Shown here: positions 10,121 through 21,823 of the stretch, in pieces | Layout of the letters: each line of letters begins with the position of its first letter | How positions within the stretch are numbered: the first letter of the stretch is position 1 | Assembly: GCF_002234675.1 (NCBI RefSeq) | Contig: NC_019862.2 | Coordinates: 23,680,160 to 23,744,159, forward strand | DNA length: 64,000 bases | Direction: 5' to 3' | Source: Oryzias latipes | Taxonomy: Eukaryota > Chordata > Actinopteri > Beloniformes > Adrianichthyidae | The notes under the pieces: generated by a model | Database searches by the model: none | Seen by the model: only the letters and a program-made list of their open reading frames with translations | What the model was told of the DNA's origin: nothing | Program-made: the position numbers and the translations under genes

Positions 10121-12275
10121 TGTTAAGAACTACGGGGTCGCATTGGTATGAAGTCACGACTGTGTGAGGGCAGCGGGAAGCGTGGCAAGACCGAGAGACA
10201 CATGTTGAAGGCTGTCTAACGAATGTCCGAATAAAGTGCCCTAACAAGCAAACAGTTGGACTCTTATTTGTTTCCCTCAATTTAAATAACACGACATGGT
10301 TTCAGAAGTCCTGTTAAGTTATTAGAGGAAAGGAAAAGCCGATTTCGAACATGGCAGATGAGAAAGCGCAGCAAGTGCCCGCGGGGCCGAACGCCACCTT
10401 CAGTCTACAACCTCCGGAGCCTTTCGACTTTCAAAGCCGCAAGAATGGGAAAAGTGGATAAGAAGGTTTGAAAGATTTCGTATAGCCACTAACCTGAATG
10501 CAAGCTCGGAGGAAAGTCAAATAAATACGTTGATTTACTGCATGGGTGATGAAGCTGATGACGTCATGCTGAACATACCGGCAGACTGACAAGGGACGTA
10601 TCAATGGGTGAGAGATGGCTTCCAAGGATTTTTCATAGTGAAGAAAAACGTTATCTATGAACGTGCAAAATTCAACATGAGAAAGCAAGAAGAAAATGAG
10701 ACTGTGGATGCCTTTGTTACTGCACGGTATGCATTAGCAGAACACTGTGACTATGGGACTCTTCATGATGAGCTCATACGTGATCGACTTGTGGTCGGAT
10801 CTTACACTGGATAAAGCTATTAACATGGCAAGACAGAGTGAGGAAGTGAAAAGGCAGCAATCATCACTGCAAGGTGACACATCCATGCTAAACATGTTGA
10901 CAGGGTTTACAAAGCAGAAAAAAACAGCAGAAAGTTTAAAACCAAATCACATCCAGACGTCAAACATAGCAAATCGTGGAGGCCTCAACACAGTAAACTA
11001 AACGCACAGTGTCATAAGTGCAGCAGTTCATCACCCCATCCAAAACGTGAGTGTGCAGCTAATGAAACAGTATGTCATGCATGTGGGAAAAAGGGACATT
11101 ACATGAGAGTCAGGAAGACTTTGAATGAAGTGGAGGAAGATTTTAATGCCTTAGTGTTACCAGCAGTGGAGAGCCGTGGATGGTAAACATCATCATAAAC
11201 AACAAAAGTGTGTTATTCAAAATAGACACAGGAGCTGATGTCACAGTTTTACCATTTCAGGTGTTCAAAGAAATCTTCAGAGACAGTTGCCCACCCACTC
11301 TTCAAAAGACCTGCTATTCACAAGTTGGAGTTAGTTACTCGATTAGACACTCTCATCATCGAAACACTAAAAGTCAGCTACCAGCTACTAAACTGTGCAG
11401 CGGTCTTGGCGAAGTGAAGCAGCCATACAACATCAAGTTAAGGCCAGATGCTCAGCCCTTCTCATTAAAGAGACCTCAGAGAGTTCCATTGCTGCTCATG
11501 GACAAAGTAAAGAAGGAACTGTCCTGCATGGAAGACTTAAGTGTGATAAGCAAAATAGAGGAGCCAACAGACTGGTGTTCTGGCATGGTGGTGGTACCCA
11601 AAAAGAAAACAGACAAGGTGCGCATTTGTGTTGATCTCACACACCTCAACCTTTCTGTGTGTCGAGAAAAATACATCCTGTCATCAGTGGAAGAGACACT
11701 TGGCAAATTGGCTGGAGCCAGTATTTTCAGCAAACTGGATGCTAATATCGGATTTTGGCAAATTCCCCTTACAGAAGAGTCAGCCAAATACACCACCTTT
11801 ATTACACCTTTTGGCCGTCACTATTTTAGGCGGCTACCTTTTGGCATTGCTTCTGCTCCTGAACATTTCCAGAACAGAATGTCAGAAGTCATAAACAGCC
11901 TGGAAGGTGTGGTTTGCCACATGGACGATGTGTTGGTTTGGGGCAGAACACAGGAAGAACATGACACTCGCCTACATGTTGTGCTTAAAAGGCTGCAGGA
12001 GGCAGGCATTTCACTGAATGTGGAAAAATGTGACCTGTCAAACCAGGAAGTGATCTTCTTAGGACATGTCATGTCAGCCAATGGCATTAGTCCTGATCCA
12101 AGCAAGACAGAAGCGGTGAAAAAAATGAGAGAACCAACAAATGTTGCTGAATTGAGGAGTTTTCTTGGAACAGTTAATCAGCTTGGAAAATTCATCCCTC
12201 AGCTGGCAGAAAGAGACAAACCTCTGAGAGATCTTCTTTCTAAAAAGAACTACTGGGTGTGGGGGATTGACAAAT
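10121..12275 (+). mobile_element. Truncated mag/SURL-type Ty3-Gypsy retrotransposon
   Basis: A 5' LTR of about 176 bp (10121-10296) starts TGTTAAGAAC, contains AATAAA and ends ACA. It is followed at once by a primer-binding-like TGGTTTCAGAAG. The gag reads MADEKAQQVPAGPNATF at 10351, then PEPFDF, RRFERFR and ERAKFNMRKQEENE. It is interrupted by stops (e.g. after NIPAD near 10586) and small frame breaks. The protease (KIDTGADVTVLP) and reverse transcriptase (HMDDVLVW in place of YxDD) lie in the frame 11180-12270. The copy ends just after SFLGTVNQLGKF, with no RNase H, integrase or 3' LTR. It is a dead copy, absent from unit B. Confidence 0.8.
11180..12268 (+). pseudogene. Protease-reverse transcriptase part of the mag-type Gypsy
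   Basis: The longest surviving frame of the element. An aspartic protease motif DTGADVTVLP lies near residues 16-25. It is followed by a compressed linker and reverse transcriptase blocks VVVPKKKTDKVRICVDLTHL, SIFSKLDANIGFWQIPL, FGIASAPEHFQNRM and VCHMDDVLVWG. Domain order fits the mag/SURL clade. The frame then runs out of the element into host-like DNA, so the listed stop at 12442 is fortuitous. Confidence 0.75.
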
Positions 12276-12365
12276 CCTGCCCCCACATCCCGTCATCCAC
12301 CAGTTTACACTCTCTCCAGTTATCTTATAGCCCCTCACACCCCCAACCTAACATTACCGGTGCAA

Positions 12366-12680
12366 CAAAAATGGCGAGCAATATTGAAGCTTTCCAGCCG
12401 TACAGTTTGTATCCAGATTCCAGCTCAGACGAGGAAAACTAAGGCGTCTGCAAGTGGATGTATCAGAGCAGGGAGCTGGTGGCCCACCCAGAATATTTTC
12501 TACATCACACATAGACTCTTTTTCAAACAACATTTTTCTGTCCACTCCTAATTCACCACAATTTTAATTAGCAATTTTAAGCTTAATATGTCCATCATCA
12601 GAAAAAATGCATGTAAAATTTCAAAAATGCTATTTTCATCAAAATGAATCTTTAATGGTCCAGAACTTTGATAGTTCAAT
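12366..12680. repeat. Copy of a dispersed repeat (also at 40250, 47135 and 53150)
   Basis: Carries GTCCATCATCAGAAAAAATG, preceded by TAATTCACCACAATTTTAAT. The same repeat occurs in unit B at about 40250-40510 and inverted at about 47135-47290 and 53150-53240. The left part can be read as a short acidic tail (SSSDEEN, stop) followed by RRLQVD-like codons, perhaps a remnant of a transposon ORF. The next 440 bp to 13123 match 40510-40948 of unit B and hold no gene. Confidence 0.5.
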
Positions 12681-13730
12681 AAAATGTAGTTGCAAGATCT
12701 ACTACAAGTTCCTTTCTTTGAACAAAGTAATAATTATTGGATAATCATTAAATTCAATTTTTGTAGATTTTTTTAACCCTTTTTTCTATGAAAAACGTTC
12801 AAAATAAGATGGCCACATGATAGTGTAAACCGACAAAATGGAGATCTTTAATTGAAAAACAAACATATAAACAAAGAGTTCAATTACATAAATGACTTTT
12901 CTGAAATTTATCATAAGTGACTGTTTTTATTTACTGTCACAACAGAAAGCGGTAAATGTGTCACATATCTGGGGTCTAAAATCTCAGCGGAACCAAACTT
13001 TAGAGCAGATTTAAGAGGAGAGTTGAGACATTTAAAGGATAAAAAAGACAAAATAAAAGGAATTCAGTTGTTTCCTCTTCGACTCTTCTTGTGGCTCTTT
13101 TTTTAAATCCTACCTGATGAAAGCAGTGGCGGTTTTTGATATGGGCGATGTGGGCGGTCGCCCAGGGCGGCACGTCATTGGGGGCGGCATTTGCCATGCC
13201 TGATGCATTACACATAATGTGCTACATACTTAATTCAAAAAGGGAGCTTGGAGCTTTTTATTTGAAATTGCTTCAGCAGCCGACACTTCATGCTTTTATT
13301 TTGACACATCAGACTATTAAGAATGTCTTCCTCCTATTTCCTCTTCACACTTATGGTGCAAAAAAAAAAAAAGAATACCTCAGAGTGAAACAACGTAAAA
13401 CAGGCACATGAAAAGGAATTAGGCAGAACAAACATCCGTGCTCAAACCAATTTCAAAAAAAGCAGGCAATGGAGATTATTTCCCACAATTCTTTGCTCCG
13501 ACACAGCAGACCCGATGCGCACGTGACCACCGCCCTCTGCTACAAGACGCTTGCAGCCACACCTCTTTGCGGTAGTCTTTGGAACATAAGTCAAAAAACT
13601 CGAGAGGGGGGCGCAACTCGCCGGTGGCTGGCTGAATCACACTAACAGGTGATTGGGAGTCTTTTTCTATCTGACAATCAACTCTGGGCCGCAGCTATGA
13701 GGTGCCGTGTAGGACATAATTCAGAATTAG

Positions 13731-14118
13731 CATTCACAAACACATATGAAATCTCTCACACACACTAGTGAAATGCTTGTATACATACAACTGAAAATGT
13801 ATTCATTCACATACACATGTGAAATCTCTCACATACGCATGTGAAAATGCTCTCACATACACATGTGAAAATGCTCTTACATACACATGTGAAAATGCTC
13901 TCACATACACTATCGAAAACGCTCTCACATACACATGTGAAAATGCTCTTACACACACTACTGAAAATGCTCTCACATACACATGTGAAAATGCTCTCAC
14001 ATACACATGTGAAAATCCTCTCACATACACTACTGAAAATGCTCTCACATACACATGTGAAAATCCTCTCACATACACATGTGAAAATGCTCTCACATAC
14101 ACTACTGAAATTTTCGAC
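13731..14118. repeat. Left subterminal 24-bp tandem array
   Basis: About 14 units based on CTCTCACATACACATGTGAA plus AATG, with variants in which CACATGTG is replaced by ACTATCGA or ACTACTGA. Each standard unit contains the palindrome CACATGTG. Because 24 is a multiple of three, several frames stay open on both strands, but they are repeat artefacts. Confidence 0.95.
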
Positions 14119-14193
14119 AGAAACGGAAGGCATTTCAGTAGAAACGGAAGTTGGCTGATTATCGCGAGATAATCATTCGTCTGAATCATTCGA

Positions 14194-14754
14194 AAATGGC
14201 AGCCGGTTGCGCAAGGAAAACCACCGAAACGTGTAAGTATATTAAAAAATATCCAGTATCTGTTGTAAAATATATTTGTAAATACTTAAGATGATGTGTT
14301 TAATATGTTATATTCCTCAATCAACAACCTAGATTGTTTTGAAGCTCATCAATTTCAGTAATGCTAAAGCTAACGCTAACGCGAATTAGCGCCGAAGGCT
14401 AAAAACAAACGCTAGATATTACATCAAAAAGCAGTGACTTCTAACCGTAGTCACAAGTTATTAACACATGTTTTAAATGTGTTCATATATGTAGGGACAG
14501 ACAAGGATGAGGAAAATCCGATCCATTTGCGGATGGAGAAAGATAGCCTGTTTGTTTTCAAGCTAGCTCGTGCCAGATGGGTAAAGAGACACATGATCAG
14601 ATTTGACTTCATTTTAATAAACGGTTAATCGGTGTCGTACTGGGTTAAAGGTTTATGTTAAAGACCCAGAAGAGAGAGGAGGAAAGGGCTAGAAGGGAGG
14701 AACAGCGACAGGAGAGTCTGTTAAGTTTACTTGAGTTGAAATTATTGTTCTAAA
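14194..14754 (+). pseudogene. Degenerate Myb/SANT-like accessory gene of the Harbinger
   Basis: Exon 1 at 14194 encodes MAAGCARKTTET and ends in a GTAAGT donor at 14233. After a TATATGTAG acceptor (about 14494), exon 2 continues in frame as W-T-D-K-D-E. This gives TETWTDKDE, the start of the trihelix/Myb domain of Harbinger-encoded Myb-like proteins. The middle of the domain is replaced by unrelated codons. The charged C-terminal helix KREEERARREEQRQESLLS is still readable at about 14660-14730, ending in TAA near 14754. In intact elements this protein recruits the transposase to the ends. Confidence 0.6.
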
Positions 14755-14933
14755 ATGTAATGCAGCCATTGTTTTTCCAATTTGTTTAATAAATGTATGA
14801 ACAAAAATGAATAATTTACATGTATTATTTAAATCTGAGCTATTTTTAACAATCTCAAAAGGATTTTCATATAAATATCAGATGTACATATTTAGAATTT
14901 CGTTTTATATGTTAATATTTATTTTTATACATG

Positions 14934-16000
14934 TTAACAATAATCCTGGTCTTCTAGAGTCATGTGTGCCACAGTTGGAGCTGAAAGGAAAGCAAAGATT
15001 TGTCCTTGCAGACAGACGTGACTCTGCTCGTCCTGCATGTTCCTGGTGTTGTCCTGCTGTGGCTCAACATCTGTGGCTAAGCAGTCGCCTTTGCTGATGC
15101 ACAGAATGTGCAGAATTGAACTGCAGGCAATGATTTTCATTGCAAAGGTTGGTTTTACTTCCAGTGCCCCCAGAAATATTGCTCTCCTCCTCATCTTTAT
15201 CATGCCAAATGCTCTCTTCACAACAGAGCGTGTTCTGGAGTGGTTCTGGTTGTAACTGCCTCAATGGCATTCCTCATGGGTTCCCTGTAGGGTGTCAGCA
15301 GCATGATGGGATGTGCAATGCAGGGATACCCACCATCACCCAAAAGGATCCTTCAGGTGGGTTTGTTTGATTTACATAAATTGGGCTTTTACGTAGAACC
15401 CGTGAATCATGGATTGATCCTGGATTCCCAACAAAAATATCTATAAATTTGGCATTAGAGTCACATACAGCATGCATTTTAATGGAATAAAAAAGCTTCC
15501 TGTTAAAATAACAAGCTGCATTTTCTTTTAGGGCCTTTATTCTTATGTGGCAGCCATCAATGCTCCTTGTGACCCTTTGGAAGGAGAAAGACCAAGCGAG
15601 CTGCTAAAATCCAGAGGCGACTTATGGTAGTTCATTCCCACTGGGAAGCTGGGTGATCCTGCTCATCAGCTGGAGGATGCGGTCTGCCGTCCTGTGGACA
15701 ACATCGCTCACGGTGGACCGTGTCATGTCAAAGACTCTGGCTACCACACTGTAAGATGTGCCACACGCCAGCCAGAAAAGAAACACCAGGACGTCAGTCT
15801 CCTGTGACCCCCCAGAGTGTGAGGAACCCGAAGCTAATGCTTCAGGACCATCGACCCAGATGCTCGATGGTCCTGCGGGTCAACCGAAAATCCAGTCTTG
15901 TGTCGGACTGACCGTCAGCGTAAAGGGCCAGGACAGACACCTTTGTGTTGGTAAAGCAGTAGAGACGTGGAAGACCCTGGAAAATGCAACATTAATTATT
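14934..16000 (-). pseudogene. Harbinger (HARBI1-type) transposase remnant
   Basis: Minus-strand fragments in several frames resemble DDE_Tnp_4 transposases. About 15477-15295 reads AVCDSNAKFIDIFVGNPGSI followed by HDSRVLRKSPIY, the region around the second catalytic Asp. About 15221-15064 reads RAFGMIKMRRRAIF, the C-terminal conserved block, followed by LHILCISKGD. Frameshifts and stops separate the blocks, so it is inactive. Its 5' part should lie beyond the Gypsy insertion (towards 22150), but I cannot read it with confidence. Confidence 0.7.
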
Positions 16001-16616
16001 TCATTGAGGAAATTAAATCACATTTTTTTAATGTTTCTATTTATTTTGATGTCTTACATTTTAGATTATGAAGTATTTATTAATTCTGGAAAATCTCGTG
16101 GTTTTTATTTGGCTGGGTTTTTGGATTTTCATTTAAACTTTTAAAAATGAAAGTTTTTGTTTTGTTTTTGTTTAAAACAAGTGATATGGTTTGACTCTGA
16201 ATAAAAAATTCTAAACTTTGAACTCACAAGTGTTTCATGTAATTGGACTACACAACTCACTTGAAAAAGAATGTTAAACTCTTACCCAGCAGACTGTGTA
16301 ACCTTGAGCATGATTAGTAACAAAGTTTAAGTTAAAGTTTAGGTTTAACTAAAAAAAAAAGCTTTAAGTTTAACTCACAAGTTATTCTGTCTGGTCAGGG
16401 CATCCAGAGGAAATCTTCTGAGATGTCAGCTTGTCCTTGCCGTCCTGTGATGCTGCATATCTGCTCGTTTTCAGTTTGATCTCACGAAAAACGGTTGAAT
16501 TATTGCCAGGAACACGGACAGATTCATTTTCAAAGCCATTTTCAGTAAGGTGTAAGAAAACTACAGAAAAAAATGCCTCCTTGGCACAAAAACAAAATAA
16601 ATATTGGCATGAAAAA
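16001..16616. other. Harbinger interior, no readable gene
   Basis: AT-rich intron-like DNA of the transposon between the transposase blocks and the Gypsy LTR. No reading frame of note. Confidence 0.4.
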
Positions 16617-16621
16617 ATAAC

Positions 16622-17053
16622 TGTCATAATTCTCAGGCAGGACAGACCCAGACGCTGAAACCCAGAATGATAACACAGATCAGTGGCTTGGTAAGTAGAC
16701 TGGAAGGAGGCTCGTGACGTGGCTGGAGGTAATATTGCGGCTGATAATTCCTGACATCCTCAGAGGCAGCAGGTGAGAAACAGGTGACTTCCACACAGGT
16801 GACCTTCGTGTTGATGAATCCTGTGACAAGGAGATATAACGTTAGTTCGAGGCGAGGCAAGGCAAGGAAAAAGCAAGGCATGGGCAGAACTAGACCAGGC
16901 ATAGTCACCATAAGGGGTAACGAACTGGCGTTGAATGATTGAGCTGGATCTCCTTAAGAGCAGGCTGGTTGATGAGGGTGAAGTGGCCACAGCTGGTGGA
17001 GTCAGGAGCAGAGCAGAGCAGAGGGGGGCGGGGCTGACAGAGGCACCGTGACA
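16622..17053 (-). repeat. 3' LTR of the Gypsy element
   Basis: 432 bp, TGTCATAATTCTCAGG to CACCGTGACA on the plus strand. It matches the 5' LTR except for a deletion of about 52 bp after GGCTTGGTAA and a few substitutions. Confidence 0.93.
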
Positions 17054-17068
17054 GTACCCCCCCCCCCC

Positions 17069-20000
17069 CTAACGACCGCCCCTTGGCGGTCCAGGCCGAC
17101 GATCCGGGTGAGCACGGTAAAAGTCGGAAATGAGGGTGCGGTCCAAGATGAGAGAACGGGAGATCCAGGATCGTTCCTCAGGGCCATAACCTTCCCAGTC
17201 TACCAAGAACTGATGACCACGACCCCGGCGCCGGACATCCAGAATGCGGCTAACAGTGTACGCCGGAGCGTTATCGATGAGCCGGGCGGGTGGAGGGGAA
17301 GTGGAAGGCGGGCACAAACTACTGTCCACAACAGGCTTAATTTGGGAGACATGAAAGGATGGGTGTACTTTGAGGGCAGCCGGTAATCGAAGACGGACAC
17401 AGGTGGGGTTGATCACCTTGTCAATGGTGTACGGCCCGATGAAGCGGGGAGCCAGTTTGCGGGACGTGGCCTGGAGGGGAATGTTCTTGGATGATAGCCA
17501 AACCCTCTGACCTGGTTGGTATGTGGGACTCACCACCCTGCGGCGATTGGCAGCGCGGCAGTTGCTCTCTTTGGTGCAGAGGAGAGCAGCTTGAGTTTGA
17601 CGCCATATGCGCTGACAGCGCTGAAGATGGTCCTGGACGGAGGGCACTGCCAGATCTAGTTCGTGGGAAGGAAACAGGGGTGGTGAGTACCCGAGGGAGG
17701 CTTCAAAGGGTGACACACCTGTGGCCGATGAGGGATGCGAATTGTGCGCATACTCAATCCACACCAGGTATTTGGACCAGTCCATGGTGTTCTGGGAGGC
17801 GAGACAACGGAGGGAAGCTTCCAGCTCCTGATTGGCCCTCTCCGCCTGCCCATTGGATTGGGGGTGGTAACCTGATGTGAGGCTGACAGTGGCCCCTAGG
17901 GCTGAACAGAAGGCTTTCCAGACCTGAGATATAAATTGTGGTCCGCGGTCTGACACAATGTCAGCTGGTATGCCATGATGTCTGAAGACGTGATTAACCA
18001 GTAAGTCAGCAGTCTCTGTGGCAGTAGGTAGTTGAGGGAGAGGGATGAAATGAACAAATTTTGAGAACCGGTCAATAACAGTGAATATGACGGAGTTACC
18101 ATGAGATATGGGAAGACCGGTGACAAAATCTACGGCAATGTGGGACCAAGGCCTGGTTGGCGTGGACAGAGGTTGGAGAAGGCCTGAGGGAGGTGAGTTA
18201 GAAGACTTGGATCGTGCGCAGGTGGAGCAGGCGGCTACGTACTCTCTAACGTCCTTATTCATAGATGGCCAAAAAAAACGTCTGCGTAAGAGATTGAGTG
18301 TTCGGGAGACTCCGCCGTGACAGGCGATTCGGGACGAGTGGGCCCAGGTGATGACGTCTGACCTTAGAGATGGGGGAACATAGAGAGTGCCGTTAGGAGG
18401 AGTAGGATGGTTAGGCTCCTCACCTTGTGCTCGCATGACTTTGGATTCAATGTCCCACGTGAGATTGCCGATTATGCAGGTTTCAGGAAGGATGTTGGCG
18501 GTGGTGTCAGGATTCTCTGAAGTGCAGTATTTACGAGAGAGCGCGTCCGGCTTGGTGTTACGGCTGCCAGGTCTGTAAGTGATAGAGAATCTGAACCGGT
18601 CAAAAAACAGACACCAACGGGCTTGGCGTGAATTGAGTCTTTTGGCTGAGCGAAGGTATGCAAGATTTTTATGGTCTGTCCAAACTATGAATGGTTGTGC
18701 CGCTCCCTCCAGCCAATGACGCCACTCTTCTAGAGCCAGTTTTATGGCGAGGAGTTCCCGGTTTCCCACATCATAATTGCGTTCGGCTGGCGACAGTTTT
18801 CTTGAGAAAAAGGCGCATGGCTTGAGTTTACCAGAAGATTCCTCGCGCTGAGAGAGGACTGCCCCTACGCCGGAGTCAGAGGCGTCGACCTCGACGACAA
18901 ATTGCCTAGAGATGTCGGGTTGGATGAGGATGGGAGCAGAGACGAACAGTCTTTTCAGGGTGTCGAAAGCAGTCTGAGCTGAGGGGTTCCACTGGAAGGT
19001 CTTGGAGGTGGAAGTGAGTTGAGTGAGGGGAGAAGCAATAGAACTGTAATTCCTAATAAAGCGGCGGTAGAAGTTGGCAAAACCAAGGAACTGTTGTAAT
19101 TTTTTCCGAGAGGTGGGAGGCTGCCATTGGGAAACTGCTTCGATCTTGGCGGGATCGGGGCGTATGCTGCCAGCTTCGAAGATATAGCCGAGGAAAGGAA
19201 TGCTGGAAGTGTGAAACTGGCATTTCTCTGCTTTTACAAACAGCTGGTTTTCCGATAGTCTTTGGAGGACTAAGCGGACGTGATTTTGATGTAGAGCGGG
19301 ATCTTTAGAATAGATCAGGATGTCGTCAAGGTACACGAAGACAAAACGATTGATGAAGTCTCTAAGGACGTCGTTTACGAGACGTTGGAAAATCGCAGGG
19401 GCGTTGGTTAGGCCAAAGGGCATTACTAGATATTCATAATGGCCCACCGGGGTGTTAAATGCAGTTTTCCATTCATCACCTTCCTTCATACGCACCAGGT
19501 GATAGGCGTTACGAAGGTCGAGTTTAGAAAAAATGCGAGCCTCCTGAATGGAGTCAAAAACTGAGCTGATGAGTGGTAGGGAGTATTTATCTTTAATAGT
19601 AATCTGGTTGAGTTCCCGGTAATCGATGCAGGGTCTGAGAGATTTGTCCTTTTTTTCCACAAAAAAAAACCCCGCACCGGCAGGAGACGAGGAGGGACGG
19701 ATGTGTCCAAGAGAAAGGGCATCCTGAATGTACTGCTCCATGGCCGCTTTCTCAGGACCCGAAAGATTAAACAACCTCCCCTTGGGGAGCGGAGCACCGT
19801 CTAACAAATTGATAGCACAATCATAGGGCCTATGAGGTGGTAAGGAAGCGGCTTTGGATTTGCTGAATACGAGCTTTAAATCATGATAACATTCAGGTAT
19901 GTTCGACAGATCGATGGTTTCGGATTCATAAACATTGGGAGTAGATACAGATGGCAAAGCGGACTGGAGACAGTTCCCCATACAAAAATCACTCCAACTA

Positions 20001-21340
20001 GTGATACTGTGGCGGCTCCAATCAAGTTGGGGGTTGTGGAGCTTAAGCCAGGTGAACCCAAGAACCACGGGAGTTTGGGGGGTCCGCGTAATAAAAAACT
20101 GAATTGTTTCACGGTGATTACCGGAAGTAACGAGCAGAATGGGTTTGGTGCGGTGAGTAATGAGTGAGAGGTGTTGACCTCCTAAGCCAGCGGCTTTGAC
20201 AGGGGACGTGAGTCTCTCGGTGGGTAAAGACAAACTATTGACAATGCTATGATCAATTAGACTTTGTTCCACGCCTGAATCGATCAGAGCCTGGAGATCA
20301 AGAACTTTGGACAGATGACATAACTTGACAGGAACAAACAAGAAATCGTTAATCATGGTCGAAATTTCCCCCCGCGGCCTGTCACCTAGTGGTGGGGCTC
20401 TGTAGTTTGAACGAAGAGAGCATTGGATTACCTGATGGCCTAATTCCCCGCAATAAAAACACGCACCTTCATTACGGCGTCTTAGACGCTCCTCCGCAGA
20501 GAGCTTAGAATGCCCGATTTGTATGGGTTCATCGGAGGTCCTGCGCGAGGGTTCAGGTCGGGTCTTACTGATCCGGTCATGGTTACGCTCACGTAGCCTG
20601 ATGTCTGAGCGCAGGGCGGCCGCTACTAAATCCTCGAAGGAGTTAGCCTCCGGTTGAGTGCAGAGATGATCTTTGATGGATTCATTGAGTGTTTGGTAAA
20701 ATACGCCACGGAGTGCCGGGTCGGACCACCCGGCTTGCACCGCCAGGATCCGAAAGTCTATGACATGTTCGCTGAGGGAGCGATTGCGTTGTCTGAGGGC
20801 GAGCAGTTTGCGAGTGGCTTCTTCTTGTTTCCTGGGTTGGTCAAATACTAGGCGGAATTCTTCAATGAAATGATCGAAGGACGGAGTGATGGGGTTAGAA
20901 GCCAGAAACGCCTGAGCCCATTGTAAGGCTTTACTCCGTAAAGAATTGATGATTAGGGTGATTTTATTATGCTCGGAGTGTTAGTACCTCGGGGCACGCT
21001 GAAATAGTAACTGGCATTGCAGAAGAAAACCCCCGCATGCTTCGACGTCACCGCGGAAAGGTTCGGGTTGGAGTCGGAAATCTTCGGGTGTCATGGCGGA
21101 AGTGGTGATGTTGCCGGAAGAAAGCTGCGAGGTTGTAAAAGTGGGGTTAGAATTTTGTTCAGTTACTTCCTGAAGGATTCGTGAAATACCGTTAATACGT
21201 GAATTTAGGTCCTCTTGAATACTTGACATGCGAGAAATGGCGTTGGAATGCAATTCCAGGAACGTCCTCTGCTGGGCGACTGTGTGGTGGAGGAATTCCG
21301 GGTCAGCTGGGTCTGGATTTTGGCCAGTTCGTTCTGTCAT
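17069..21340 (-). pseudogene. Gypsy gag-pol polyprotein with one internal stop
   Basis: A single 1424-codon frame starts with ATG at 21340-21338, overlapping the last six bases of the 5' LTR, and is interrupted only by TAA at 20983-20981. Domains in order: gag with the zinc knuckle [14 protein letters not shown]; protease with [10 protein letters not shown]; reverse transcriptase with [11 protein letters not shown]; RNase H with [16 protein letters not shown]; integrase zinc finger (HGG...CSTCARSK) and DDE core ([29 protein letters not shown]); and a C-terminal chromodomain ([20 protein letters not shown]). The stop lies in gag just before a normally conserved segment. The frame is otherwise clean, so the copy is young or recently fixed. 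Confidence 0.9.
21323..21333 (-). promoter_or_regulatory. Putative self-priming primer-binding site
   Basis: In sense orientation AACGAACTGGC begins two bases inside the 5' LTR boundary. It is perfectly complementary to GCCAGTTCGTT in the LTR transcript. No TGG-type tRNA primer site is evident at the expected position. Confidence 0.65.
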
Positions 21341-21818
21341 AATTCTCAGGCAGGACAGACCCAGACGCTGAAACCCAGAATGATAACACAGATCAGTGGC
21401 TTGGTAAATAGATTTTAATCTCACTGGAGATAACTAGATTATTTTGACAGGATGGCAATCCAGACTGGAAGGAGGCTCGTGACGTGGCTGGAGGTAATAT
21501 TGCGGCTGATAATTCCTGACATCCTCAGAGGCAGCAGGTGAGAAACAGGTGACTTCCTCACAGGTGACCTTCGTGTTGATGAATCCTGTGACAAGGAGAT
21601 ATAACGTTAGTTCGAGGCGAGGCAAGGCAAGGAAAAAGCAAGGCATGGGCAGAACTAGACCAGGCATAGTCACCATAAGGGGTAACGAACTGGCGTTGAA
21701 TGATTGAGCTGGATCTCCTTAAGAGCAGGCTGGTTGATGAGGGTGAAGTGGCCACAGCTGGTGGAGTCAGGAGCAGAGCAGAGCAGAGGGGGGCGGGGCT
21801 GACAGAGGCACCGTGACA
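21335..21818 (-). repeat. 5' LTR of the Gypsy element
   Basis: 484 bp with TG...CA ends. It contains AACGAACTGGC at 21684-21694 (plus-strand reading). In sense RNA this is the complement of the primer site at 21323-21333, which suggests transcription begins near 21694 (U3 about 124 bp). Confidence 0.93.
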
Positions 21819-21823
21819 ATAAC

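Larger units (their letters stand above)
16622..21818 (-). mobile_element. Full-length chromodomain Ty3-Gypsy (Tf1/sushi-type) retrotransposon
   Basis: The LTRs are at 16622-17053 (432 bp) and 21335-21818 (484 bp). The left copy lacks about 52 bp. Both have TG...CA ends and the element is flanked by a 5-bp duplication ATAAC (16617-16621, 21819-21823). It lies in minus orientation. The sense primer site directly inside the 5' LTR (21323-21333) is perfectly complementary over 11 nt to a segment of the LTR, the self-priming arrangement of the Tf1/sushi group. One gag-pol frame runs from an ATG inside the LTR (21340) to 17069 with a single internal TAA. A poly-G polypurine tract precedes the 3' LTR (C run at 17058-17070). 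Confidence 0.92.

Noticed and set aside
10297-10310. tRNA gene near the mag-type LTR
   Set aside because: TGGTTTCAGAAG is better read as the retroelement primer-binding site. No cloverleaf is present.
13690-13698. CGCAGCT next to both Harbinger ends as a longer terminal repeat or target duplication
   Set aside because: The same GCAGCTGCGC word belongs to the host hAT (also near 57970), so it may be hAT sequence. I left the ends at GAGGTGCC with only AT outside.
13731-14118. CRISPR-like regular direct repeats
   Set aside because: The units are contiguous with no unique spacers, mirrored as an inverted array at 22318-22530, and in a vertebrate transposon.
13803-14189. Long frames on both strands with octapeptide repeats (for example TYTCENAL units)
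   Set aside because: They are translations of the 24-bp transposon array. No start context, domain or non-repeat sequence supports a gene.
17491-17880. 129-codon plus-strand frame and other plus-strand frames in 17000-21000
   Set aside because: Antisense shadows of the Gypsy polyprotein.
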